The position numbers and the translations under genes are program-made. Shown one piece after another: positions 1 to 5,665 of a DNA stretch of 20,893 nt; the first letter of the stretch is position 1, and each line of letters starts with the position of its first letter. The notes beneath the pieces are model-generated. The model was not told the DNA's origin, searched no databases, and saw only the letters and a list, made by a program, of their open reading frames with translations. Source of the DNA: an archaeon (GTDB lineage Archaea; Iainarchaeota; Iainarchaeia; Iainarchaeales; CSSED10-239); assembly GCA_029557995.1 (NCBI GenBank), contig JAKQHQ010000017.1, positions 1 to 20,893 of the forward strand, written 5' to 3'.

Positions 1-54
1 CTATAAATTAAATACATATATCTATTACGATACATTTTAATATGTTTTTGTCAG

Positions 55-330
55 CTACCCCCCGCAGTCATTTGGGCATGACTGCTCTTCTCCAGGGTCA
101 CAATGGCTATCCCCACAAAGCCGTACTTGCTCTGGAATCCCCCAATCATATAAATCTTCTTCAAAACTATCTACGGTTGTTGACATCGCTGTGTCGTTTG
201 AGGTATCGCTCTTAAGGCTTGAAACATATATAATTGCAAAAATAATAGCTATAAGAATTAATACACCAAGGATAACTAACATTTCCAAAGAGCTCTGCCC
301 TCTTTTTCCTATATTTGGCATAAATTGCAT
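55..330 (-). CDS. Small class III signal-peptide (pilin-like) protein with C-terminal Cys motif
   Basis: This 91-residue protein begins with a short basic leader ending KRG, followed by QSSLE and a hydrophobic segment at about residues 17-36. That arrangement is the archaeal class III signal peptide, processed by an EppA-type prepilin peptidase before the Gln (residue 12 here), with the hydrophobic helix then forming the core of a pilus-like filament or anchoring the protein. The mature part is short and acidic and ends with cysteines 72, 77, 85 and 89 in a CGDxxCDPGEE...CPNDC pattern, as seen in extracellular Cys/Asp-rich modules that may form disulfides or bind a metal. GTGAGGT lies just upstream of the ATG at 330 and supports that start; a second ATG at 321 is possible. 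It lies downstream of the TrmB-like gene with its own TATA-like box. The function beyond surface localisation is unknown. Confidence 0.8.
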   Translation of the reverse strand: MQFMPNIGKRGQSSLEMLVILGVLILIAIIFAIIYVSSLKSDTSNDTAMSTTVDSFEEDLYDWGIPEQVRLCGDSHCDPGEEQSCPNDCGG

Positions 331-360
331 TTTACCTCACAACAAATAGGTATTTAGAAC

Positions 361-370
361 AATATTTAAG
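361..370 (-). promoter_or_regulatory. TATA-like box of the class III signal-peptide gene
   Basis: On the minus strand this reads CTTAAATATT. It is centred about 35 bp before the ATG at 330, so initiation about 25 bp downstream would leave a leader of roughly 10 nt with the GTGAGGT ribosome-binding site near its 5' end. The assignment rests on position and base composition only. Confidence 0.4.
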
Positions 371-384
371 GTTTTTGCTTTGCC

Positions 385-408
385 AAAAAAAAGGGATATT
401 GAAAAAAA
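385..408 (-). terminator. Oligo-T terminator after the TrmB-like gene
   Basis: Immediately after the TAG stop of the regulator gene the minus strand carries a run of seven T and then, about nine bases later, a run of eight T. Tandem oligo-T tracts are the usual intrinsic terminators of archaeal RNA polymerase. They would separate the regulator transcript from the small surface-protein gene. Confidence 0.55.
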
Positions 409-1134
409 CTATTTTTTCCAATAATCCTCAAAATGTGTGGTTATTGCCTTTGTAAGACTTGGGTTGTTCTTTAAGATTGTTAGATGGTATGTGTCCTTTG
501 GCGTTGACAAGTCATTCAAAGATAGTATGACTTTATTTTTGTCAAGAATAAATGCGTCCATAGTGTGATTTTTTTCCAGAACCGTGAAATTATCTGGCAA
601 TTCGTAATCTTTAAGCATTGGCGTGGAAATCAATTTCACAGAAACATCTGGCTTGTCATAGATTGGCTTAAATGCATCAACCCTGTCGTCAAAGCATGTA
701 AAACCAGTAATCTCTTTTTCTGCGCCCTCAAACTCCTGAGAGAGTATCTTATTGTAATCCTTAATGCTTTTAACCTGTAAAATCTTCTCTTGTACTGAAT
801 CTATCTGCGCCTTCCAGTTGTCTTTGCTTAAAATATCCTTAACTTGCTTGCTCAAGACAGAAAACTCCTTTTGTTTTTCATCCATCAAGTATTTGAAAAT
901 TTCGTTTGGCTCAATCACCTTGTACCTTTTTGGTCTTCCATAAACCTCAAGCACAAGCCCTCTTTCCTTAAGCCTCTCTAACACATCATAGATTCTGGTC
1001 TTTGGTATCTCTGCGTTCCTACTTATATGTGGCGCATCGGCTTCCACAAAATTGAAGAGGGTTGTGAGCGTTTTTGCCTCGTATTCTGTCAATCCGAAAT
1101 CAAGTAACAGACTCAATACTTTGTTGTTCTGCAT
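409..1134 (-). CDS. TrmB-family winged-helix transcriptional regulator
   Basis: The 241-residue protein starts with an N-terminal winged helix-turn-helix at about residues 1-75. The segment LTEYEAKTL, the recognition-helix region IPKTRIYDVLERL and the wing GRPKRYKVIEP are typical of the TrmB family. A helical linker at about 80-125 probably dimerises, and an alpha/beta domain follows to the C terminus (about 135-240). Full-length sugar-responsive TrmB proteins are about 100 residues longer, so I do not infer a sugar ligand. A GGGTGA ribosome-binding site lies just upstream of the ATG. The gene has its own TATA-like promoter after uS2 and oligo-T terminators behind it, so it is probably monocistronic. 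Its targets are unknown; itself or the adjacent surface-protein gene are the nearest candidates. Confidence 0.88.
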   Translation of the reverse strand: MQNNKVLSLLLDFGLTEYEAKTLTTLFNFVEADAPHISRNAEIPKTRIYDVLERLKERGLVLEVYGRPKRYKVIEPNEIFKYLMDEKQKEFSVLSKQVKDILSKDNWKAQIDSVQEKILQVKSIKDYNKILSQEFEGAEKEITGFTCFDDRVDAFKPIYDKPDVSVKLISTPMLKDYELPDNFTVLEKNHTMDAFILDKNKVILSLNDLSTPKDTYHLTILKNNPSLTKAITTHFEDYWKK

Positions 1135-1169
1135 TTTGCCTTTTTCACCCTAATTAATTAAATAACCTA

Positions 1170-1183
1170 TTAATATATATTAA
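1170..1183 (-). promoter_or_regulatory. Palindromic TATA box upstream of the TrmB-like gene
   Basis: TTAATATATATTAA is a perfect 14 bp palindrome centred about 42 bp before the regulator's ATG, a good distance for a TATA box with a leader of under 20 nt. Being palindromic it could also be an operator for a dimeric regulator such as the encoded TrmB-like protein; that is inference. Confidence 0.5.
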
Positions 1184-1203
1184 CGATAAATAAATAAACC
1201 TAT

Positions 1204-2058
1204 TTATTCTGGATTCTCTGCTTCTTTTGGCTCAATTTTTGCAACCGGCGCCTTTTGTGGTAAGGGTGTATCAGATAGTTTAATGCCTTGCCGTGGCATT
1301 GTAGTCCTTGGTCTGTTTTGACTTGGTGATTTTTTAGAAGGTAATTGCCTTGCACCAAGTTTCCTTACTCTTTTCTTTTGGGTTATCTGCTCTTCATCAC
1401 TTTCCTTCTCCCCAGCTTCAGAGCTGTATACAAGGTCATCAATTGTGTATGCAAAATCCTTATCTGATTTGATGACCCCATTCCTCAATTGCAGTTCCCT
1501 AATCAATATCCAAAAATACAAAGCTACTGATTTCCTACCTTTGTTATTGTATGGGATAATTAAATCAACATTCTTAGTGTTACTTGATGTAGTGCAAAGT
1601 GCAATCACTGGGATATTTGCCTGTGTGCTTTCAACGATTGCTTGCCTGTCAACATTCGGGTCACAGATGAACACTAGTTTTGGTTCAATGAAATGCTCTG
1701 ACTCTGGATTTGTTAATGTGCCTGGTATAAACCTGTTAATCTTTGACTTGTAACCAAAGCTCTGCTCTAATATCTTAATGCCAGGTAGTGCGTACTTCTT
1801 TCTTGAGATGAACATAACATCTTGCGGGTTATACTTAGAGATGAAATCTATAGATAGCTTTATCCTTTTATCAATCCCCTGAATGTCCATAACATTGATT
1901 TTGTCGTTCCTTGACTTAAATACAAACTTCCTCATTGGACCGTTCTTGTATTTAGTACCAATATGTATCCCATTTTTCAGGTATAAATCAACATTGACTA
2001 AGGTTCTCCCCTGTATGCGCTGCCTATCCTGGGTTTCATTTGCTTCTTTTTTCTCCAT
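1204..2058 (-). CDS. rps2: 30S ribosomal protein uS2
   Basis: Small-subunit protein of the archaeal/eukaryotic uS2 (SA/p40) family, binding near the 30S platform-head junction. Family features are NVDLYLKNGIHIGTK near the N terminus, GIDKRIKLSIDFI, and FICDPNVDRQAIVES followed by PVIALCTTSS and VDLIIPYNNKGRKS. About 70 residues after the core form a basic, proline-rich, low-complexity tail. I start at the ATG at 2058 (284 residues). A GTG at 2070 is in frame, but GTGAAAAAGATT before the ATG matches the ribosome-binding sites of uS9 and uL13 and is better read as Shine-Dalgarno. It follows RpoN almost directly; rpoK and eno, usually found between rpoN and rps2, are absent. Confidence 0.95.
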   Translation of the reverse strand: MEKKEANETQDRQRIQGRTLVNVDLYLKNGIHIGTKYKNGPMRKFVFKSRNDKINVMDIQGIDKRIKLSIDFISKYNPQDVMFISRKKYALPGIKILEQSFGYKSKINRFIPGTLTNPESEHFIEPKLVFICDPNVDRQAIVESTQANIPVIALCTTSSNTKNVDLIIPYNNKGRKSVALYFWILIRELQLRNGVIKSDKDFAYTIDDLVYSSEAGEKESDEEQITQKKRVRKLGARQLPSKKSPSQNRPRTTMPRQGIKLSDTPLPQKAPVAKIEPKEAENPE

Positions 2059-2072
2059 AATCTTTTTCACAT

Positions 2073-2267
2073 TTAATTATACTTTATTATATCATCTATG
2101 ACCTCAACATGCGTGAGGAACATTCTTCTGCAACAATATTTTTTGATGCCCAATATATCAAGTGCATCTTCTGGGCTTTTGTTTTCTTTAGTTGTGAGCC
2201 TTACATAATCATCATATTTGTGGGCAATAACTTGCCCACAAGAAAAACACCTTACAGGACATATCAT
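2073..2267 (-). CDS. rpoN: DNA-directed RNA polymerase subunit N (Rpb10 homologue)
   Basis: A 64-residue zinc-binding subunit of archaeal RNA polymerase that helps hold the D/L platform to the large subunits. The Rpb10 signature is complete: CFSCG gives Cys7 and Cys10, and YCCRRM gives Cys45 and Cys46, with LGIKKY just before. Length matches the family. Its ribosome-binding site AGGTGA is made from the last Arg codon and stop codon of uS9, so translation is probably coupled. The partner subunit RpoK, usually next in archaeal clusters, is not present. Confidence 0.97.
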   Translation of the reverse strand: MICPVRCFSCGQVIAHKYDDYVRLTTKENKSPEDALDILGIKKYCCRRMFLTHVEVIDDIIKYN

Positions 2268-2274
2268 ATATAAT

Positions 2275-2676
2275 TCACCTTTTAGAATGCTGCTTTCTTT
2301 TCCTAGCTCCCCTGCCCAATTGCTTTTTTGGCTCTTTTTGCCTTACATCATCTATAAGGAGATGCCTATCGTACTTCAATATTTTTTCTTTTAACTTTTC
2401 TTTGTTATTAAACGCCAAGATACCTTTCACAATGCAGGACCTGACCACCTGCACCTGCGCCATCGCCCCGCCACCAGTGACTCTAACAAAATAGTCAAGC
2501 TTCCCAGATTCCTCCTCCAAAAGGGTTATCGGCTCTTTTATTAACCTCTGCTTGTAGCCATTGTAATATGCTTCTAATGGAGCACCGTTTATATGCACCT
2601 TTCCGGTGCCTGGCTTAACCAAGCATCTGCCTATTGCTTTTTTTCTTGATGCCTTAACATAATGATATTTTACCAT
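2275..2676 (-). CDS. rps9: 30S ribosomal protein uS9
   Basis: Head protein of the small subunit whose C-terminal tail reaches the P-site tRNA. The 133-residue protein has the archaeal start with KASRKKAIGRC, the GGGAMAQVQVVR segment, KEKLKEKILKYDRHLLIDD and the essential basic end RKRKQHSKR, with terminal Lys-Arg as in nearly all uS9. GTGTGAAAAATC before the ATG is the ribosome-binding site. It lies between uL13 and RpoN, the standard archaeal order. Confidence 0.97.
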   Translation of the reverse strand: MVKYHYVKASRKKAIGRCLVKPGTGKVHINGAPLEAYYNGYKQRLIKEPITLLEEESGKLDYFVRVTGGGAMAQVQVVRSCIVKGILAFNNKEKLKEKILKYDRHLLIDDVRQKEPKKQLGRGARKRKQHSKR

Positions 2677-2691
2677 GATTTTTCACACTAT

Positions 2692-3108
2692 TTAATTTTT
2701 TAATTTCGCGCCTAACAACACACAGATATCCGACAGCTTCATGCCATTGTGCTTTGAAAGCTCTGCTTCTTTTGGCAAGTCCTTTTGGTAGGTCTCAGGC
2801 ACGTCTATATACACTCTTAGCTTCTTTAAAGCTAGATTGCCCCTTGCGTTTCTTGGGAGCATACCCCTTACAGCAAACTTAACCAACTTATCTGGGTATC
2901 TTGGATATTTCGCATTTTTTTGAGGGTTGCCCTTCCCTTTTTTATGAGTTCTTTCCTGAAACTTGTGGATGATGTTTTCTTTTGTCCCTGTTATTATTAC
3001 ATCCCCAGCATTAACAACAATTATCTTGCCTTGCTCCCTTAAAAGTGTAGAAGCTATCTCTGTGCAAAGTCGTCCTAGCACCTTGTTTTTTGCATTTATC
3101 ACTTTCAT
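2692..3108 (-). CDS. rpl13: 50S ribosomal protein uL13
   Basis: Early-assembly large-subunit protein of 138 residues. Recognisable segments are NAKNKVLGRLCTEIAS at the N terminus, VVNAGDVIITG, the basic stretch near PRYPDKLVKFAVRGMLP and the C-terminal ALKKLRVYIDVPE. The start is supported by GGTGAAAATCTT before ATG. It follows eL18 at short distance and precedes uS9, the conserved archaeal eL18-uL13-uS9 order. Confidence 0.97.
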   Translation of the reverse strand: MKVINAKNKVLGRLCTEIASTLLREQGKIIVVNAGDVIITGTKENIIHKFQERTHKKGKGNPQKNAKYPRYPDKLVKFAVRGMLPRNARGNLALKKLRVYIDVPETYQKDLPKEAELSKHNGMKLSDICVLLGAKLKN

Positions 3109-3123
3109 AAGATTTTCACCAAA

Positions 3124-3477
3124 TTATTTAATAATCTTAATTTTTTTATAGTCAACATCTTCTTTAAGCAAGCTAGATAATGGTTTAATATTCTTGTACT
3201 TAGCTACCACTGATTTTGAGAAACCATTTGCGTAAATTGTTATCTTCTTGTCTAAGTCCCCGAAGCCAAGCAATTTACCTGGTATGACTATTACATCTCC
3301 ATCCAAGATATAACTTAACTTTTGTAGCTTTGAAAGATTCACAGCTTTATTTTTTCGTGCTGGTGTTTCTAAACACATGGCTATGGCTGAATATATATCT
3401 TTATTTTTGTCTTTTGATATCCTGTAAAGCCCATCTATCAACTTTGTCGTCTGTATATTTTTTACATCTTTTCTCAT
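3124..3477 (-). CDS. rpl18e: 50S ribosomal protein eL18
   Basis: A 117-residue member of the eL18/uL15 superfamily. VIVIPGKLLGFGDLDKKITIYA is the family signature (about residues 61-81), followed by the FSKSVVAKYKN segment. It opens the L13/S9 part of the cluster. Unlike its neighbours it has no GGTGA-type site before the ATG; a TATA-like box about 29 bp upstream places the predicted transcription start at or next to the start codon, so it may be translated as a leaderless or near-leaderless gene. The upstream repeat region separates it from tRNA-Leu. Confidence 0.93.
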   Translation of the reverse strand: MRKDVKNIQTTKLIDGLYRISKDKNKDIYSAIAMCLETPARKNKAVNLSKLQKLSYILDGDVIVIPGKLLGFGDLDKKITIYANGFSKSVVAKYKNIKPLSSLLKEDVDYKKIKIIK

Positions 3478-3497
3478 AACTATCTTTCTTTTTGTTC

Positions 3498-3512
3498 TTT
3501 TTAAATATTATA
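3498..3512 (-). promoter_or_regulatory. TATA-like box of the eL18 operon
   Basis: On the minus strand the sequence reads about TATAATATTTAAAAA, an AT-rich element centred near 3505, roughly 28 bp before the eL18 ATG. That is the normal TATA-to-start-site distance in archaea and predicts a very short or absent leader. It abuts the first repeat copy. Confidence 0.5.
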
Positions 3513-3513
3513 T

Positions 3514-3619
3514 CTATCTTACCTTTTTCTTTTTTCTCTGTTTTATCGTTTTCTTTTGGGGGGAAAGGCACTTTTCTTTTCCAAAGCAGAAGAAAACTTA
3601 AGTTTTCTGTGCCCAGAAA
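3514..3619. repeat. Direct repeat copy A with 18 bp palindrome
   Basis: About 106 bp that match positions 3713-3819 at roughly 90% by hand alignment (about nine substitutions and one T insertion). It begins CTATCTTACCTTTTTC, passes through a pyrimidine-rich stretch and ends GTGCCCAGAAA. Inside it, AGAAAACTTAAGTTTTCT (3591-3608) is a perfect palindrome. It is non-coding as far as I can judge and lies between tRNA-Leu and the eL18 promoter. Confidence 0.85.
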
Positions 3620-3647
3620 CACAATAAAAATATATGATCTTCATGTG

Positions 3648-3675
3648 CCCAAGAAAATTAATAATTCTCTTTGGG
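3648..3675. repeat. Imperfect inverted repeat between the two repeat copies
   Basis: CCCAAGAAAATT and AATTCTCTTTGGG can pair around a three-base loop with one bulge and one mismatch. It resembles the stronger hairpin at 3812-3839 and may be a degenerate third unit of the same element. Confidence 0.45.
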
Positions 3676-3712
3676 AATCAGTGATTTTTCATTGGAAACG
3701 GATATCAATTCT

Positions 3713-3819
3713 CTATCTTACCTTTTTCTTTTTTTCTCTGTTTTACCTTTTTCTTTTGGGGATGAAGGCACTTTTCTTTGGAAAAGCACAAGAAAACTTA
3801 AGTTTTCTGTGCCCAGAAA
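3713..3819. repeat. Direct repeat copy B with 18 bp palindrome
   Basis: Second copy of the repeat, offset 199-200 bp from copy A. The AGAAAACTTAAGTTTTCT palindrome is unchanged (3791-3808) and here is flanked by GCAC and GTGC, lengthening the potential stem with a single bulged base. Substitutions cluster outside the palindrome and outside both ends of the unit, so the structure seems better kept than the sequence between. Confidence 0.85.
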
Positions 3820-3839
3820 AATCAATGATTTTTCTTGGG
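3812..3839. repeat. Strong hairpin just downstream of tRNA-Leu
   Basis: CCCA plus GAAAAATC pair with GATTTTTC plus TGGG around a three-base loop and one bulged T, giving 12 pairs. It starts 12 nt after the tRNA 3' end on the minus strand and overlaps the edge of repeat copy B. It could act in transcript termination or 3' processing after the tRNA, or be part of the repeat element; sequence alone does not decide. Confidence 0.6.
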
Positions 3840-3850
3840 AAAAGGGTCTC

Positions 3851-3932
3851 TGCTGAGGACAGGATTCGAACCTGCGAAGCACTAAGCACTGGATCTTAAG
3901 TCCAGCCCCTTTGACCGCTCGGGAACCTCAGC
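3851..3932 (-). tRNA. trnL-UAA: tRNA-Leu, anticodon UAA
   Basis: Read on the minus strand, a seven-base acceptor stem GCTGAGG pairs with CCTCAGC. The D-arm begins CCCGAGCGG, the anticodon arm is CTGGA-CTTAAGA-TCCAG with anticodon TAA at loop positions 34-36, an extended variable region of about 13 bases follows, and the T-arm has the standard GGTTCGAATCC core. The long variable region and anticodon identify leucine. No intron is visible and CCA is not encoded; the discriminator is A. It starts 21 nt after the rpoD stop and is probably cotranscribed with it. A tRNA-Leu in front of eL18-uL13-uS9 is also known from the halobacterial S9 operon. Confidence 0.95.
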
Positions 3933-3953
3933 ACTGCTACATAGAAAGCCAAA

Positions 3954-4691
3954 TTACTTGAATTTCTTTTTAAGCAACGCAAAGTATTCCTTTGAATATC
4001 TGTCTAATGATTTGAGGATGTTCAATATACTCATTTGCCCAATCAATTCAATTGTCAAGACAAAATTATTTGTGTCGTTCAATCTTAAACATTCCTTTGG
4101 ACACGCATCAACGCATGCTTGGCAGTTTGTGCATTTGGTTAGCTCATCTATCTTTGGCTTTCCTGATACTAGCTTCATACAATTGGCTGGGCAGGCCTTC
4201 ACACATGCCTCACAACCATCACAGCCCCTTAATATTTCTAATTCTGGTAAAACACTATAAGACACAATCGCTGGGGAAAACTTTACATGCGTCCTTCCCT
4301 GCCCTTGGATTGCATATGCATCAAACCTAAGGGACTGGTTTTCCTTAAGCTTTGTAAGGGGGATTGTATTGTAAACCTGCACAATCTCGCTGTCATTTGA
4401 TTTCAAGTCCCCAGAATACACGGTGCAGGGGCCTGTTTTTTCCAGACTCAAAGTGACTTTCTTGCCTGTAGTATTTTCTGGTGTCACCAATGGGCACAAG
4501 GCAAGCCTGTTAGCAAGCATCTCATCAACAACCACTGAATCGTTATCGTAAAAATCAATTTCGTCAATTGCATAGACCGACAGGCAATAGCCAATCTTTC
4601 TTCTTAAAACATTCATTGTTGTGATATCTGCACCCTCTACAAAAAACTTGTGTGTCTGGTCATCTGCACCAATATATGTTATTTTCTGCAT
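3954..4691 (-). CDS. rpoD: DNA-directed RNA polymerase subunit D with ferredoxin-like Fe-S domain
   Basis: Archaeal homologue of Rpb3 (bacterial alpha), forming the assembly platform of RNA polymerase with subunit L. The dimerisation part includes EGADITTMNVLRRKIG and DEMLANRLALCPLVTP, and the C-terminal dimer helix region follows FVLTIELIGQMS. Inserted between is a double [4Fe-4S] module with complete CxxCxxCxxxCP motifs: Cys157, 160, 163, 167 and Cys187, 190, 193, 197. I start at the ATG at 4691 (245 residues) because the protein then begins MQKITYIG with AAGGT upstream; an in-frame ATG at 4751 would add 20 basic residues that overlap the uS11 tail and lack family resemblance. It follows uS11, as usual. 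Confidence 0.95.
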   Translation of the reverse strand: MQKITYIGADDQTHKFFVEGADITTMNVLRRKIGYCLSVYAIDEIDFYDNDSVVVDEMLANRLALCPLVTPENTTGKKVTLSLEKTGPCTVYSGDLKSNDSEIVQVYNTIPLTKLKENQSLRFDAYAIQGQGRTHVKFSPAIVSYSVLPELEILRGCDGCEACVKACPANCMKLVSGKPKIDELTKCTNCQACVDACPKECLRLNDTNNFVLTIELIGQMSILNILKSLDRYSKEYFALLKKKFK

Positions 4692-4710
4692 AAATACCTT
4701 GCTCTCCAAT

Positions 4711-5100
4711 TTATGTTTTCTTCCTGAACTTGCCCTGTTTCCTACAACCATCGTGTGGGACGGGTGTTGTGTTTGAAATACTTAAAATATTAAGCCCAGC
4801 CCTAGTTAATGTCTTCAGTGATGGCTCTGCACCTTGGCCTGGGTTGTAATAAAGATTTCCGCCTGGCGCCCTTATCTTAACATGCACATTCTTTATCCCT
4901 TTCTCGTTTGCCTTATCTGCGATTGTTTGTGCAATCTTTGTTGCAATATATGGTGAGCCCTCTTTATGCTGTGACTTAGTCATCTGCCCACCAGAGCACT
5001 TTGCAATAACTTCCGCACCACTCTCGTCAGTTAAAACAATGATCGTGTTGTTCCTTGAAGCAAAGATGTTAACTATCCCTGTCTTACCTATGCCAGCCAT
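4711..5100 (-). CDS. rps11: 30S ribosomal protein uS11
   Basis: Platform protein of the small subunit contacting the mRNA exit region. Signatures are VNIFASRNNTIIVLTD near the N terminus, SPYIATKIAQTIADKA in the middle and VKIRAPGG with TPVPHDGCRKQGKFRKK at the end. The start is one of two consecutive ATG codons (5103 or 5100); AGTGAT is spaced better for 5100, which gives 129 residues beginning MAGIGKTG. The stop of uS4 overlaps these start codons, so translation is probably coupled. Confidence 0.96.
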   Translation of the reverse strand: MAGIGKTGIVNIFASRNNTIIVLTDESGAEVIAKCSGGQMTKSQHKEGSPYIATKIAQTIADKANEKGIKNVHVKIRAPGGNLYYNPGQGAEPSLKTLTRAGLNILSISNTTPVPHDGCRKQGKFRKKT

Positions 5101-5648
5101 CATGCATCACTCTCCTTTTTTGTGTCTTTTAACACTGGCTTCCCCTTCTGCTCAAGGGATTTATCAATCACTGCCTTTATCTTTGTTGTCTTGTAGGCAA
5201 TGGAATCATTTGCATGGACAATTGAACCTGGCGCAGTCCTCTTGACACCATTAACAATTATGTGCCCATGAACTATCAATTGCCTTGCCTGGTTTGGCGT
5301 CAATGCTAGACCTTTCCTAAACACCTGTGTCTGCAATCTTCTCTCTAAAAGGTCTGATGCCTGCAATTTCAAGACATCTTCAATACTGTGATCTTTTGTG
5401 AATATACCAATCTTTTCTAGCTTACCCAATAGCTCTGCCTGTCTTTTTTCATAATTGTCAACATTACCTGCTAGTAGCCCCCTTGCGATTTTTCTGTAGT
5501 TTCTGACTATGGTTTCAGCTTTCCAGATTTCCTTTTTTGTTTTCAGACCATATTCCTCTTTAAGCTTATTGTCTAGAATCATCTTTTGTTTGTCATGTAT
5601 CTTTCTTGGAACTTCGTATTTCCTGCTTAGTTTTTTTGGCTCACCCAT
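5100..5648 (-). CDS. rps4: 30S ribosomal protein uS4
   Basis: Primary 16S-binding and assembly-nucleating protein. MGEPKKLSRKYEVPRK is a near-consensus archaeal uS4 start, and an S4 RNA-binding domain follows with RRLQTQVFRKGLALTPNQAR and LIVHGHIIVNG at about residues 101-137. I choose the ATG at 5648 (182 residues). Another ATG at 5654 directly abuts AGGTGA, too close to be used with it, while 5648 has normal spacing and the family N terminus. It sits between uS13 and uS11 as in most archaea. Confidence 0.96.
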   Translation of the reverse strand: MGEPKKLSRKYEVPRKIHDKQKMILDNKLKEEYGLKTKKEIWKAETIVRNYRKIARGLLAGNVDNYEKRQAELLGKLEKIGIFTKDHSIEDVLKLQASDLLERRLQTQVFRKGLALTPNQARQLIVHGHIIVNGVKRTAPGSIVHANDSIAYKTTKIKAVIDKSLEQKGKPVLKDTKKESDA

Positions 5649-5665
5649 TTTCATTCACCTATGCA

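Noticed and set aside
2059..2072. Possible rpoK gene between rpoN and uS2
   Set aside because: Only 14 bases separate the RpoN stop from the chosen uS2 start, so no gene fits.
3401..3622. Minus-strand 73-codon frame upstream of eL18
   Set aside because: It overlaps the start of eL18 in another frame, is dominated by Lys from A-rich DNA and covers the eL18 TATA box.
3514..3839. CRISPR array
   Set aside because: There are only two long copies about 200 bp apart with imperfect identity; no short regularly spaced repeats or cas genes occur in the window.
3492..3899. Plus-strand open frame of 135 codons across the repeat region and into tRNA-Leu
   Set aside because: It runs antisense through the tRNA gene, which yields the familiar spurious peptide seen over tRNAs, is Phe/Leu/Ser-rich from pyrimidine tracts, and its internal similarity is explained by the DNA repeats.
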